This document shows, in pieces, positions 34,636 to 46,580 of a DNA stretch of 64,000 nucleotides (positions within the stretch are counted from its first letter, which is position 1; each line of letters opens with the position of its first letter). Source of the DNA: Hevea brasiliensis (taxonomy: Eukaryota; Streptophyta; Magnoliopsida; Malpighiales; Euphorbiaceae); assembly GCF_030052815.1 (NCBI RefSeq), contig NC_079501.1, positions 80,496,979 to 80,560,978 of the forward strand, read 5' to 3'. The notes beneath the pieces are model-generated. The model saw nothing but the letters and a program-made list of their open reading frames with translations. It was not told the origin of the DNA and did not search any database. Made by a program: the position numbers and the translations under genes.

Positions 34636-37600
34636 TGTAACACCCCTATTTGAATAGCCTGGTATATTTCACTGTTCCGGTGACTGGTGTCGGTCTGAAC
34701 AATTAAGGGGATTAGAACCACATTTAAGACAACTAGAGAAGCCATAAATACAAATAATTAGTAATTGCTAATTAGTTAAGTATAAATAAGAAAAACAGAA
34801 CATAAGAAGTTAAACGAGCTGAGAGTCAAAGCGATGGGTGACCGTCTCGGGAACGACTGCGAAGCCATTTTAAACTCAAATTTCGAACTGTAAAATGTGA
34901 CGCTGCGGTCCTTAGGACCCTTATGAACCTAGTGGAAAAGAGAAAATCATGAAAAAGAACTGTTAAGTCTGTCAAATAATTAGGTCAGGGAGCCGGAAGA
35001 AATATTGAATTATTTGCAAACTGGGATGAACCGGCGAGGGGCAATTTAGTCAATTGACCCCGAGAGCTGACTCCTGATCTAACTGTGAAATGAAATCGGA
35101 GAAAAGAAAATTTCGAAGTCAGGAATTAAATTAAAGAACTAATAGAAAAAAATAAATAAAAAAAAAGAAAAAGAAAAAGAAAAAGTGTAGAGAGATGACA
35201 TCATGCATGACATCATGCATGATGTCATAAAACTAATAATTAATAAATTAAATTAAATGGGATTTTGGGGTCTTCCATAAGACAAAACAAATAAAGAAAG
35301 GAAAAGAAAAAAAAAATAAATTTTATTATCTTCTTCCCTAGTTTCCGCCTCTCTCTCCCAAGCTCTCTCTCAAACTTTTCATCCATGAAAGCTCATTTTT
35401 AAGCTTCCTATATATTAATTCCACCATAAATCCTTTGATTTTCTTGAAGAAAAATTATAAACAAATCTTGGAAGGAAGATTAGAAGGAGAAGAATTGAAG
35501 AAAATTGAGAGGAAGTGAAGATCAAAGACTTCATTTAAGGTTAGTAATGTAAACTTCAAATTTTTAGTTTAATTAGTGTATGTATGGCATCAAGAACTTG
35601 TAAATAAACTTAAAATAAAAAAAAATATGTGGGGAGGACCAAACTGAAATTTTGGCCAGCTTGAAGGGGAGTATGATTTGCATGGTTTGATGGATTTGAA
35701 TGAGTATATAAACTCCAATTAGCTTAGTGATTATAGTTAAAAGCATTAAATGTGGTTAAATACAACAATTTAGTAAGTTAGGGTTTTGGGACTTAGGGTT
35801 TATGAAACAAAAAATGTGAGAAATGAGTAAATGGTGTCTTTGACCTATTGTGAAGTGAAAAATGGTCATTTTTGACCAAATGAGTTGTGTTGGAATGGTT
35901 GGAATTAAAGCTAAATTCGGAGGGAGTGTGGTCATGCTGCTGGCAGCATGACCAAGTCAACTTTGAAGGACCAAAAATGAAATTTTACAAGTCCAATTGG
36001 TATGGAACCAATTGGGGATGAAAATAGACACTAAATGACACAATTTTCATTTAGGAAGCATGCCCAAAAAATGACCAAAACCTAGTGAACAAATTGACTC
36101 AATTCGGAAAATCTCAGTCTGTCCCTGTACAAACTGACCAAATGAACAGTATTTGTTGATTTGGTCATAACTCGAGCTAGGCAGACCCAAATGACCTGAA
36201 ATTTTTCCAGTAGTTAGGTGAGATATATACCTAAAACTTTCATGAAGAACACAAACCCAAATTCTACCAGCAACCAAGTCATTTGGCCAACCCAAGTTGG
36301 TGACCCAAAACTGCTAGCACCAAAATTGCCCAGAAAATCTGGGTTGTGTCCAATCCGGCAGCCATGGTTCAAATGGCCATAACTTGAGCTAAAAAACTCT
36401 AATTGGAGTGATTCAAAAAGGAGAATAAACTTAAGACAATAAGAAAAATTTTCTATGAAGGATGTTTTGCTAAATTCTAACAGTAGAATGACCAATGGAA
36501 CAGTGCAACTAGGGACACCAAAACTGAAAATTTGACAATTTTGCCTAAAGGACTTAAACTTTGAGAAAATGACAAAAACCAACAAATTTAATGACCAAAA
36601 TGTGGTATGTGGGTGAAGTTGGAGTTCCCATACCTATTAAGCCTTAGAAAGTCAACAATTTGACTTGAATAGTGTAGCGAATAGTAACCCGAAATACAAA
36701 AACTTTGAGAACATCGAATTTAGCACGTTAGAGCTAGACAAAAGTGAAGTTAAATTTATTTTTGAATTTATGCTAAGTTATGGTACTGAAACACTATGAA
36801 ACTGTGTGTTTCAGCTGAAAAAGACTTGGAAACTCGGAGAGACTGAGTCAAGGCCTAGAGGCGACTCACGTCAGGTCTGTGCACAGTAATTTTTTTTAAA
36901 TATATGATTGTTGAAAATTTGATTTTTTTTTTGAGTTAATTATGAACTGTGTTGCCATTTATGATTGTTAATATGACTTTAGAAATTGATCAGATTTCTC
37001 ACAAATTATTTGAATAAATTGTTTTGCATTGATTTTGTGTTCACACTTAGCCTGACAGTATTACATTATTCCTCCTCCATTTATGGGGTTGAGATCGTTT
37101 ATTTTCCTCCCTCTCTGGCTTACCAGTTGAGGTCGAGATCGGATGAGTACTCATTAGCTAGCTAGCCACCTCCCTCATTGATTTCGATTAATGGGGTTGT
37201 AGATTACTTTGTCGTGGTGTACAACACGGCATTGATCGGAAATTTTGTGTTATGGCTTAAGTTGTGTATGATTTTGGCAATACTGTGTTTATTAAATTAT
37301 TTGACTAAATTGTGTTATTATGAGTTTTGATAATTGTGAAATGTGATTGAGAAATATTTAAATTGTGTTTTGATAATGAATGATTTATGTATCGTATTTT
37401 AAATTTTTATTGTGCACCACTGAGTATTTTTATACTCAGCTATAGCTTATTTTGCTGTCGCAGATAAGAGTAAGGAGAAAGCAGCAGAGTGAGCTGCTAT
37501 TGAATTGAGGACTACACTGGTCTTTTGCATGGGTATTATTTTATACCCTTATAGTTAATTCTGATGTAAATATAGAAATATTGTATGTATCAATGTAAAG

Positions 37601-38109
37601 TTGAGCAGTTGTAAAATAAATTGTAATAATATTATTTTTGGATTTCCTTCTGTAAATTAATATTTGTACTTATGAATTTCATACTTTATGCCTTGTGAAT
37701 GAAGTTATTAAATATTTTGAGACGATAAATTTTGATTTGGTTTGTGGAATTATTTTGAAGTGAATTGAATTGATTTGAGATTTATTGGAGGTTGGGAGTT
37801 GAGAAAATTATTGGAAGTGTTTTTTTTAGGTATTTGAAGAACTGTTTTCTCCAAATACAAACAGAACTCTGTCAAAATTTTTATAAAATTTGCGGCTAAA
37901 TTAAAATGGACAAAAATTTTTACTAATATTTAAACTTTGAATAAATGGTTTTTAATTCCTCCCAAAATGCTCACAACTTCCAGAATGTAAGAAAATTGTT
38001 TTAAAATCCCTTGTAGTGTACTTAATGAATTATCGGTAGGTGAAGTTCGGTAGTTCATTAGGTATTCTACGGGATCATGTCATGCCTTACAGAGGGGTGA
38101 GGTGTGACA
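34636..38109 (+). repeat. D LTR 3 (3474 bp)
   Basis: TG...CA ends, single copy of the 201-bp segment, palindrome at 35207-35228, and an expanded AAAAAG run just before it (35160-35185). Its CA end at 38109 abuts the second TGGAA and then resumed A coding sequence. Confidence 0.95.
35207..35228. promoter_or_regulatory. TGACATCA palindrome in D LTR 3
   Basis: Third identical copy of the 22-bp palindrome with its upstream half-site at 35195-35206. Confidence 0.6.
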
Positions 38110-38114
38110 TGGAA
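38110..38114 (+). repeat. Target-site duplication TGGAA, right copy (array D)
   Basis: Exact match to 17734-17738. Copia A continues at 38115 (after SRSWN), so the array is one insertion locus. Confidence 0.95.
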
Positions 38115-39207
38115 CATCCGTTTTGATGAATCCATTAAATCATTTGGTTTTGTTAAAAATATGGATGAGCCATGTGTTTATAAGAAGGTTAGTGGGAGTG
38201 CTATCACTTTTCTTGTCTTATATGTGGATGGCATTTTATTAATAGGCAATGACATAGGTATGTTAACAACTATCAAGGTATGGTTGTCAAATACATTCTC
38301 CATGAAAGACTTAGGAGAAGTAACTTATATTCTTGGAATTTGCATTTATAGAGAGAGAGCGAAAAGAATAATTGGTTTATCCCAAAGTCTATACTTGGAA
38401 AAGGTGTTAAAAAGGTTTAAGATGCTTGATTCCAAGAGAGGATTATTACCAGTAAGACATGGTATCCATCTTTCTAAAGAGATGTCTCTAAAGACACCTG
38501 AAAAAAGAGACAAAATGGCCAGGATTCCATATGCTTTGGCCATTAGAAGTTTAATGTATGCAATGTTGTGTACTAGGCAGGATATCGCGTATGTTATTAG
38601 TTTGACTAGCAGGTTTCAATCCAATTCAGGTTTGGAACATTAGATAGCTATCAAGAATATCCTTAAGTACTTATGAAGAACTAAGGATTTATTCTTGATC
38701 TATGGAGGTGGCAACCTGCAATTGGATGTTTATGCAGATTTTGATTTTCAATCAGATATTGATGATATAAAGTCTATCTCTGGCTTTATGTTCATTTGTA
38801 ATGGAGGTGTAGTTAGTTGGAAGAGTTCCAAACAGAGTACGACTACTAATTGCACTACAGAGGCCAGGTACATTACTGCATCAGATGCTACAAAAGAGGC
38901 TATTTGGATAAAGAAGTTCATGACAGAACTTATAGTAGTTCCTTTCATTGAGTCAGCAGTTCCTCTCTACTGTGACAATAATGGAGCGGTCATTCAGGCT
39001 AAGGAACCCTGGTCTCACACGAAATCCAAACACATAGAAAGGTGCTACCACATTACTAGAGAGATAGTTGGGCAAGACGATGTAGCCATACAAAAAATAA
39101 CATCAACATTAAATCCAGCTGATCCATTCACGAAGGCTATGTCACAAGCTCAGTTAGACTGACATCTTGAGAATATAGGTCTAAGATACTGTAAAGAATG
39201 GCTCTAG
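38115..39207 (+). pseudogene. pol: Copia element A, RT and RNase H (fragment 3)
   Basis: The third piece of A covers the rest of RT and all RNase H. RT has FDESIKSFGF, DEPCVYKK and FLVLYVDG: the polymerase box is YVDG at 38221-38232, so the second catalytic Asp is lost. It continues with SMKDLGE and RHGIHLSKEMS. RNase H has VSWKSSKQST, TTEARYITAS (Glu context changed), YCDNNGAVIQAKEPWSH, KSKHIERC and NPADPFTKA. The ~30-residue stretch missing from F and G is present. Stops at 38641-38643, 38674 region and 39160-39162 are single-base losses of Trp or Arg codons. The reading ends at TAG 39205-39207. Confidence 0.9.
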
Positions 39208-39208
39208 T

Positions 39209-39220
39209 GCTAGTGGGAGA
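39209..39220 (+). other. Polypurine tract, element A
   Basis: GCTAGTGGGAGA directly before the A LTR, identical in F apart from its edge. Confidence 0.9.
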
Positions 39221-39221
39221 T

Positions 39222-41321
39222 TGTTAGTAGTATGCCTTAAAGTATATCATTTTATATTTATCTTGTATATATTTCATTAATAAAAGGCAATTACACTTTT
39301 CTATTTACATAATCTGTTTATGTGTAATTGAAAAGGTCTATTAATATTTTGTTAGAAATTCTATTCTTAAGTTGTTAAGAATATGAGAGACAGTATTTCT
39401 AGCACAAAGTATTATAAATTGGTTCACAATCGAGGATACTTCACAAAAAGACATGACTTATCCAGAAAGATTGTAATAATGTTTGTTCCCAAAGTATTAA
39501 TATAACATATAAATAAGTTGGAGTGGTGAGTCTCATGCCACATAACAAACATGATAGGCACTTATATATGATATGTAGGCCGAATCAGTGATGTTTATGA
39601 CAAGCACGTGGAGTTTACTCTTATCAATGCATTATCATATATCATATAAGTGCATATAATCTTTAGACCTGAAATAACACAATTATCTAGTATATAGGTG
39701 GTTTGAGTTTGATACTACTTTCATACTCTTATTGTGTATGGGTATATGGGCATGTGTTGGCTCATACTAGTTATATATGGAGATAAGTGTTGATCAAGAT
39801 TGGATTCGTTACCCTAAGTAAATAGGGATAAAATCCTATGTTCATTTAATTATTCTTAATTATTCAAGTTCCTGGCCAAGACAGATAAACTTAGTCAGAA
39901 AAGAGTTTCTGACAAGAAAGTCTGATTAATCAAGAATTAGAATTAAAAGAGAACATAACATTCATAGCAAATGGAGTTTGACATTAACCATGACTCCAGC
40001 TAGAATTGGGATTTTGTAACAGAGAGATTTTAGTGCATGGTAGCATATGATTAAAGGTTCATGTAAGGTATTACTTATTATTGATTAGGTGGCCATGGCA
40101 TGCTATGCTAGGTGTCAACCATGGTCTATGAGATGCCTAAAATGATTTAGAGAAATCATTTACAGTAAGAAAAAGTTCTGATGATATTAAGAGATAATAT
40201 TATTTCTCATTACCAATAAGTAATGAGCCTAGTAAGTCACACACCTACACAAGTTAATCAACAAGTAAAATGTGATTTAATTGATTAATTAAAGAGTTCA
40301 ATTAATTAATTAAATAGGCTTAGTTTACAATAAGATTGCAAAGTCCCTAGCATGACTTGAAGCCAAATCTAGGTTAATGGATACATATTATAAATTAAAT
40401 ATATGTTTAAAGTGCTTAAATATGAATTTAATTATGAGATTAATTAATGGAAATTAATTAATTAATTAATTTATATTTGATATAAATTAATTTGAAGAAG
40501 AGATAATATTTTTTTGGTTAAGAACTCAAGCATATACATAAGGGCAAATTGGTCTTTCACATGGTGACATGTGGCACTATGAGATGGTGACACATGGCAC
40601 CATACTAGCTTGACAATTGTTTTATAATCATGAGAGATGATTAAATGAAGATTAAATCTACCTTTGACAAGTGGCTTAATGTGATTAAGTTTCCTAAAAG
40701 CAAGATTCAATCCTAGCGTGACACGTGGCTAGTAAGTGAGTTTTGTCTTACGTATATAAATAAAGAAAGAAAGAGAAAGATTATCTTCTTCCTCCTCTTC
40801 CATTTGGACAGCAACAAGGGTTCCATTTTTCTCTCCTCTTCATTTCTCAATTGATTCAAAAGGAAAGCCTTGATTCCTTTGAATTAAAATTTGCTAGAAG
40901 TGTTTTTAGTCTCCCATATATCCCTATACCCTCACTAAAGTATAAACCCAAAGTTTAAGAGGTTGGCAAGGCTTTGAAGACACTTTTGGGGTTGCCATTG
41001 GCAAGCTTGTGGTGGACAAGCTAGAGGGACAACAATTGGAGTCCTAGGAGCACCCAAAGAGAGTAAGATAGTTTGATTCAGTGCCTTGGAGGTTAGTTGA
41101 ATTAAATTCTCCATTAATTAGGGTTTAATGAATTAATTAGTTAATTCATAATTTTAAATAGCAAATGAACTGTTAGTGTGTGCCAAAAGTGTGTTTTGGC
41201 ATGCAATAGGGCATTAGAAGTCATATAGAACCATAATACGCTTACATGTTGCATGTAACCTTAGAGAAAATTTTAAAATTCAATGCTATAATGCCCTTAA
41301 ATCCATGCTTCCATGCCTACA
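39222..41321 (+). repeat. 3' LTR of copia element A (2100 bp)
   Basis: Starts TGTTAGTAGTATGCC and ends GCTTCCATGCCTACA; other copies end GCTTCCGCTCCTTCA, so the terminus is diverged but the position is fixed by alignment. TATA box at 40753-40761 and the CACATG palindrome at 40564-40600. It is visibly the most diverged copia LTR in the window, fitting its place as the oldest layer. The next 5 bases, GAATA, should match the flank of the 5' LTR outside the window. Confidence 0.85.
40753..40761 (+). promoter_or_regulatory. TATA box in A LTR
   Basis: TATATAAAT at the position of the TATA box in the other copia LTRs, about 150 bases after the CACATG palindrome. Confidence 0.55.
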
Positions 41322-42351
41322 GAATATCATATTTCACTGGTCGAAGAGCCTTACAATGGGGCATTTCTTTGCCAAAAATTATTTTCTCCACCACCAATGG
41401 CAGGGCCTTTGTTATCCTCCACTACTTCAGAAGGTGCTTCTAATCAAGATGAGTCACACATGCAATAAGCCCATGCATCGAGCTACTTAAGTGAAAGTGG
41501 GAATGTAGTAGATTCAATTGGGTTGCCAATGATTGATGACACATGCCACACTGTGTCCCCCAAACATCTTAATTTGTGTTCAAAAGGCTACGCTCCCCCT
41601 CTTGCTCATGGAACAGTGTGTCAGGCCCTGCATGATGACTATAATAATGAAGACTCGGTGGCAGAAATAATTAGTCTAAGAAGTACTGGTATAGCTACTA
41701 CATCCTTACCACCCATTAATTTGGAATTACTTTTGTCCAATTTTGTTAAACCACTACTTATAGCACAACTCCCTCCTAATAATTTAGACATTATAGAAGC
41801 ATAGATACATTTGCCCACTCTTAGTATTATTGTCGTCGAAACCCGAATCCCTTCCTAGCATTATGACATCTCTAATGCTTTGGAAGCTGTGAGTGAGTAG
41901 ATTTTTTCGCAACCTATTCATCTTAGTTTGCCACAACCTTCATCTTCCAGTTTCTTAAGTAAGAAGTCAAATTTTCAAGGTTGTTAAACCATTGTTAGCG
42001 TAGTATTTACTAATAGTTCTATTTATTTATATATTACTGATGTGGTCTTAATTTGCTAGGATTGAGCATCAAATTCTGTGGTACCAGTTTTTCTTTGAAA
42101 TTGATTTAGAAGCCTATGGATCTTTAGGTCTGCTGTGTTGTTTATCTTGATGGAGCTAGTCATGATTTCTTTTGGAATTTAGTTAAGTGAGTTAGTTAGG
42201 TTCAATATGGTGGCAGATTGAATTCTGTGTGGGAATGTTATATTTTTTATGGTAGTTTGTTAGGCTTGATGTGGTGCTTGCTGTGTTATATATATGAAAA
42301 ATTAGGTTTTGGTTGTCTGCAATCAATTGATATCGATGCTTGAGTGCTTTT
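41322..42351. other. Unassigned 1-kb segment between elements A and H
   Basis: This lies between the outer end of the A 3' LTR and the outer end of the H LTR, so it may be DNA that predates both insertions. A 93-codon open frame (41523-41804, + strand) encodes a Leu/Pro-rich peptide with CHTVSPKHLNLCSKGYAPP and a final segment LLIAQLPPNNLDIIEA; I recognise no domain. The right half is T- and G-rich (42040-42300), as in some plant 3' UTRs or LINE tails, but there is no poly(A). No splice model or promoter stands out. It could be a gene remnant or an older transposon. Confidence 0.4.
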
Positions 42352-43074
42352 GTGCAATAACCCCTGATCTAGCAGCATAATAGCTGAACCGGGAGTATTA
42401 CTTGTAATTTTCACAACCTGTAATAAGAACTGTATCTTAATTTCATATGAATATTCCATACTTATCACATAAAAATTATACCAGAAGTGATTTAAGCAAA
42501 ATACAAACTTTATATAATATGTCATTTACTTAGATACATCCTTATCATAAAATATTTATTTATACAACTTATACAAAAGAATCATTTACAAGTAAAGAAA
42601 GCCAACCGTAATTAAACTCTTTACAAAATACTACTCTTCTAATGCAAACTTTAATGATATATTCTCTGTGAACCCTCGACTTCAATACCTGCATGAGGTA
42701 AAAACCTATTGTGCTAAGGAAATAGCTTAGTGGTACATGTCTAGCTTTAGATGGCTAATTAATAGTCGTCTATAACTATATATGCTGTAAACATTTAATA
42801 AAGCAATTAAGATAATTTCAAGCATGTAACAATTCACAATAATTTTTACAAAGATAAATAAAACATTTCATTGTTAACTTTTTAATTGAATTTCACTAAT
42901 CTTGCTCATAAAATGTGCATATGGCAATAAGTTATATGTTAAAAAAAACAAAATCCAATTTATAAACAAAGAGCAACTCATTTGATTTGAAAGCTTGTCA
43001 TTTCATTATTTCTATTTGAAGGCCCAATTTCTCCTTGGTATAACTTTCCTTATTCCAGATACTGGGATTTTAAT

Positions 43075-43256
43075 GCGACACCTTCTTTCAGATGTCGTCT
43101 TACATTTTCTCTTTTTCACTCCAATATCTTCTTTTGAATGTTGTCTTATGTGTCCTTTTCACCATAGCAACACCTTCTTTCAGGTGTCATCTTACATGCC
43201 TTTTTAGAATCAATACGTGTATTGTGACACCGTCTTTTAAATGTTATCTTTACATG
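43075..43256 (-). repeat. Hairpin-forming minisatellite, copy 1 of H LTR
   Basis: Four units, at about 43075, 43120, 43163 and 43221, each follow the pattern GCGACACCTTCTTTCAGATG then TCGTCTTACAT. Within each unit CGACA and TGTCG-type ends can pair around a pyrimidine-rich loop. Spacing is 43-60 bases. Confidence 0.75.
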
Positions 43257-44360
43257 CTTGTAGATATAGATTCTTTTTAGTTTGTAGATCTGCTGGCTTA
43301 TCCCCCTATTTGGCATGCTAAACTATCTGGTTTCTATCTTCAATCTAGGTAGAATCTTGGGCCTCAATAATCTTATAATATGATATTAGGTGATTCAAAC
43401 ATTCTTACATCTATAAAGGATTAACACTCATCATATTCACATCATTTGTCATTATCATGTACTTATTTACATATTCATAATAAGGAAGGATTGATATTCA
43501 TCATTTTAACACTAATTGGCATCATCATATAATCAATTTCATATTCAAAAAAAGGACAACCATTTTCACATACCATTTAGAGTTAATCATGTTAATTCCC
43601 ATAAGGCAGTATCCCAAACTCATTTTGCAATCATAATTAGACCTAGAGAAAGATATTTTCTATAAGAACCCCTAATCTGGTAGCATAACAGCTGAATTGA
43701 AAGTGTTACCTATAATTTCCATAACCTGTAATAAGAATTATATCTCAATTTTATATGAATATTCCATCATATATCACATAAACAAAATACAAACTTTACA
43801 TATCATATCATTCACTTAGATACAAATTTTTTCATCATTAGTTATTTATACAACTTATACAAAATGAATCATGTATAAATAAAGAAAACCAACCCTAATT
43901 AGACTCTAGACAAAATAATGTTCCTCTGAGGCAGACTTTAATAATCCACTCTTTGTGAACCCTCAGCTTCAGTACCTGCACGAGATAAAAACCCATTGTG
44001 CTAAGCATATAGCTTAGTGGTACATGTCTAACTTAAGATGGCTAATTAACAGTCATTTGTAACTATAAATATTGTAGGCATTTAACAACTAATTAAAATA
44101 ATTCCAATCAAGTAATAATTCATAACAACTTTGCAAAAATGTATAATGCATTCCATTGTAATTATTTAACTGAAATCAACTGATTTTGCTCATGAAATAT
44201 GCATATAGAAACAAGTTATTCATTAACCAAAGTAAGGTCCAAATTTACAAACCAATATGCAGCTCCTTTGACATAAATATTGGTCATTTTATTATTTCCA
44301 TTTAATAGTCCAATTCCTTTCTAGTATAACTTTTCTTACACCGGATACTGGAATTTTAAT

Positions 44361-44496
44361 GCGACACATTCTTTCAGATGTCGTCTTATAATTTCTCTTT
44401 ACTACTGCAACATTTTCTTTCGGATGTTGTCTTATGTGCCCTTTTTAAAATCGGTACATATATTGCAACACCGTCTTTCATATGCTATCTTTAAAT
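44361..44496 (-). repeat. Hairpin-forming minisatellite, copy 2 of H LTR
   Basis: Three units of the same pattern (GCGACACATTCTTTCAGATG near 44361, CAACATTTTCTTTCGGATG near 44407, CAACACCGTCTTTCATATG near 44465). One unit fewer than copy 1. Confidence 0.7.
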
Positions 44497-46580
44497 CATC
44501 TAAGATATAGCTTCAATCCATTTTGTAGATATGCTAACTTACTTCCCTATTTGGCATGTCAAACTATCCAGTTTCAAACATTAAGCTAGGTGGAATTTTG
44601 GGCCTTAATAGTCTTACAACATGATCTTAGATAATTCAACCATTCTTAAATCTACAAAGGATTGTCATTCATCAATTTTAACATCATTTGTCATCATCAC
44701 ATAATTGTGTACATATTCAGAATAAGGACATAACCATGTAACATGTCATTTCATTTAAGCAAAGTAGTGACTCTTATAACATTAATTCTTATCATCACAT
44801 AATCATTTGCATATTCCCAAGAAGAACATAATTATATAACTTATCATTTCATTTGGCAAAGTAGTGGTATTTTATTCCATAGCATTTAGAATTAATCACA
44901 TCACTCTCTAATAAGGCAGATTTCCCAACTCATTTTGCAATCACAACTAAACCTAGAGAAAGGCATTTTTAAGATCAATTTCTTTCATAAAACATGTCAT
45001 TTTATGTGTTAACTTTCATTAGGAATCAATTTGATCAGCATTTAGACATGTAGAAACTCATTTATAACCCTTTATTCACAAAGTATTCAAAAAGGTGAGT
45101 TATTATTTCAGGAGGTACACCTATTTTGTACTCTATATTATATCAATTCCTTGGGCGCCCTAAAGATAGAATTTGCTCCTTTGGTCTTCATACAATTTGT
45201 AGGCTAGTGTCTTACCTTTAATTTAAATCAAGAATCACCCCATTCCAAGGTTTAGATCTCAAGTTATGCTCATTTTTCTATATACTATCCAGTTTCTACC
45301 TGACCAGGTTTGGATATAATCAGAATTCATAGTTTTTGTTCATAGGCCAATTTGACCATCTTAAAGACAGATTCAATCAAAGTAGTCTTCATAAGATATG
45401 TTCCTACATGTTTTATGTTTTCAATAGTTAGAGAATCACCTAATTTGGAGGCCTATATCATGAGTTATAGCTAAATTATCAAGTACTATTCATGGATGCA
45501 TTGTCCTGAGAATTCTAGGTTTTTAAATTTCCAATTTAAGGTTGCACTCAACATTCAAGCACTTTACTCCCAGAATTTGTATAGGTCTCTGAGGCAAAAT
45601 TTTAGGTCTATGTCGTAAGTTTCCAAAGCATCTTGTAGCACCTCAATTGAAGAGGTACAAATAGAGATATGCCCTGTTTACTACTCAGAGGTCACTGGGC
45701 TGAATTGTTGAATTCTAGGAAATTCCAAATTTGCAATATCAGTTTGCACTAAAATTTCAACCACTTTACCCTAAAAATTAGGTCTGGGTGAAAACAAAAA
45801 AATTGTAAGCCTATGTCTTAAGAAAATTTTTGTGTAAATTTCATCTCAATTGAATCTTTATAACTGAACTTATAGCCAAATTAGTATAGACTGCTTACTG
45901 GATATACCAATTCTGGCAGCTTACAACTTATGATTCAAAAGTAACAATTTTAACTATAAGCTTGGACAAACACTTACCTTAACTTAATTTTAGCAAATTA
46001 CTCCCTATAGCAACCACTTTTCATCAAAAATCCCTAAGCCAATTCAATGTTTAGCCTTGGTATTCTAGCCTAACATTTCTGCCTCTTGAATTAGCTCACA
46101 ATTTCTTGATTTCTTGATTTCATGATTTGATCTTCAATTCCTTCAATTCCATCATAAAAACATCATCTTAGATTATTGAATTAGGGTTTGTATGTGAGCT
46201 TGGATGAAAGAAAAATGGAGAAAAGGAGAGAGAGATGGCTAACAGAATGAATGGAAGAAGAAGACACAAGTTTTGATTTTATATGCCTTAGATATTTATC
46301 CCTTTCTTACTTATGTCTCTTTGCCATTGGTCCCCTTTAACTAGTGATTAATTAACTTAATTAATCACACTTAATGATCTTAATTAATCTCAATTAGATG
46401 CTAAGTTGAAAAATTTTAATTTCCCCTCCAAACTTCATTAATTTTGCAACAAAGTTCATAGGTATCTTTTTAAAATTTTTAATTTAACTCCTCATTTAAT
46501 CTATTTTACATATTATATTCAATATTTGAATTTCTTACTAAAATATACTGAATAAGGTCTATAAAATTTAGGGCATTACA

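Larger units (their letters stand above)
17739..38109 (+). mobile_element. Tandem Ty3/gypsy (Tekay/Del) array 'D': LTR-internal-LTR-internal-LTR
   Basis: Three LTRs (17739-21416, 26309-29755, 34636-38109) alternate with two internal regions (21417-26308 and 29756-34635). Both internals have primer site, gag, protease-RT-RNase H-integrase, chromodomain and polypurine tract in the same order. Only the outer ends carry the TGGAA target duplication, so the array sits at one insertion site. The shared middle LTR has a normal internal junction on each side. Both internals share stops and a frameshift, so the array most likely arose by unequal recombination or tandem duplication after the element was already dead. 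Chromodomain and primer site support the Tekay/Del lineage. Confidence 0.95.
42352..44968 (-). repeat. 1308-bp tandem duplication in H LTR
   Basis: Copy 1 (42352-43659) and copy 2 (43660-44968) align along their length: AACCCCTGATCTAGCAGCAT at 42359 against AACCCCTAATCTGGTAGCAT at 43667, and ACCTAGAGAAAG at 43641 against 44951. Substitutions and small indels are scattered throughout, so the duplication is not recent. Confidence 0.85.
42352..46580 (-). repeat. 3' LTR of gypsy element H
   Basis: The element-strand start TGTAATGCCCTAAATTT at 46580 follows directly after the H pol tail and purine tract. The outer end at about 42352 is less certain: it is placed where the first copy of an internal 1.3-kb tandem duplication begins (TGTGCAATAACCCC). 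The second copy (43660) begins TATAAGAACCCC. Length about 4.2 kb, 2.9 kb without the duplication. It differs from the D/E/I LTRs. An alternative is two abutting LTR copies, the first truncated. Confidence 0.6.

Noticed and set aside
36214..36585. A 123-codon minus-strand open frame that recurs at 27855-28226 and in part at 19376-19681
   Set aside because: It lies inside the three homologous D LTRs. Conservation is explained by LTR duplication, it is broken in LTR 1, and it shows no recognisable domain.
41523..41804. 93-codon open frame as a host gene
   Set aside because: Short, no recognised domain, no supported start context or splice structure. Recorded only within the unassigned segment.
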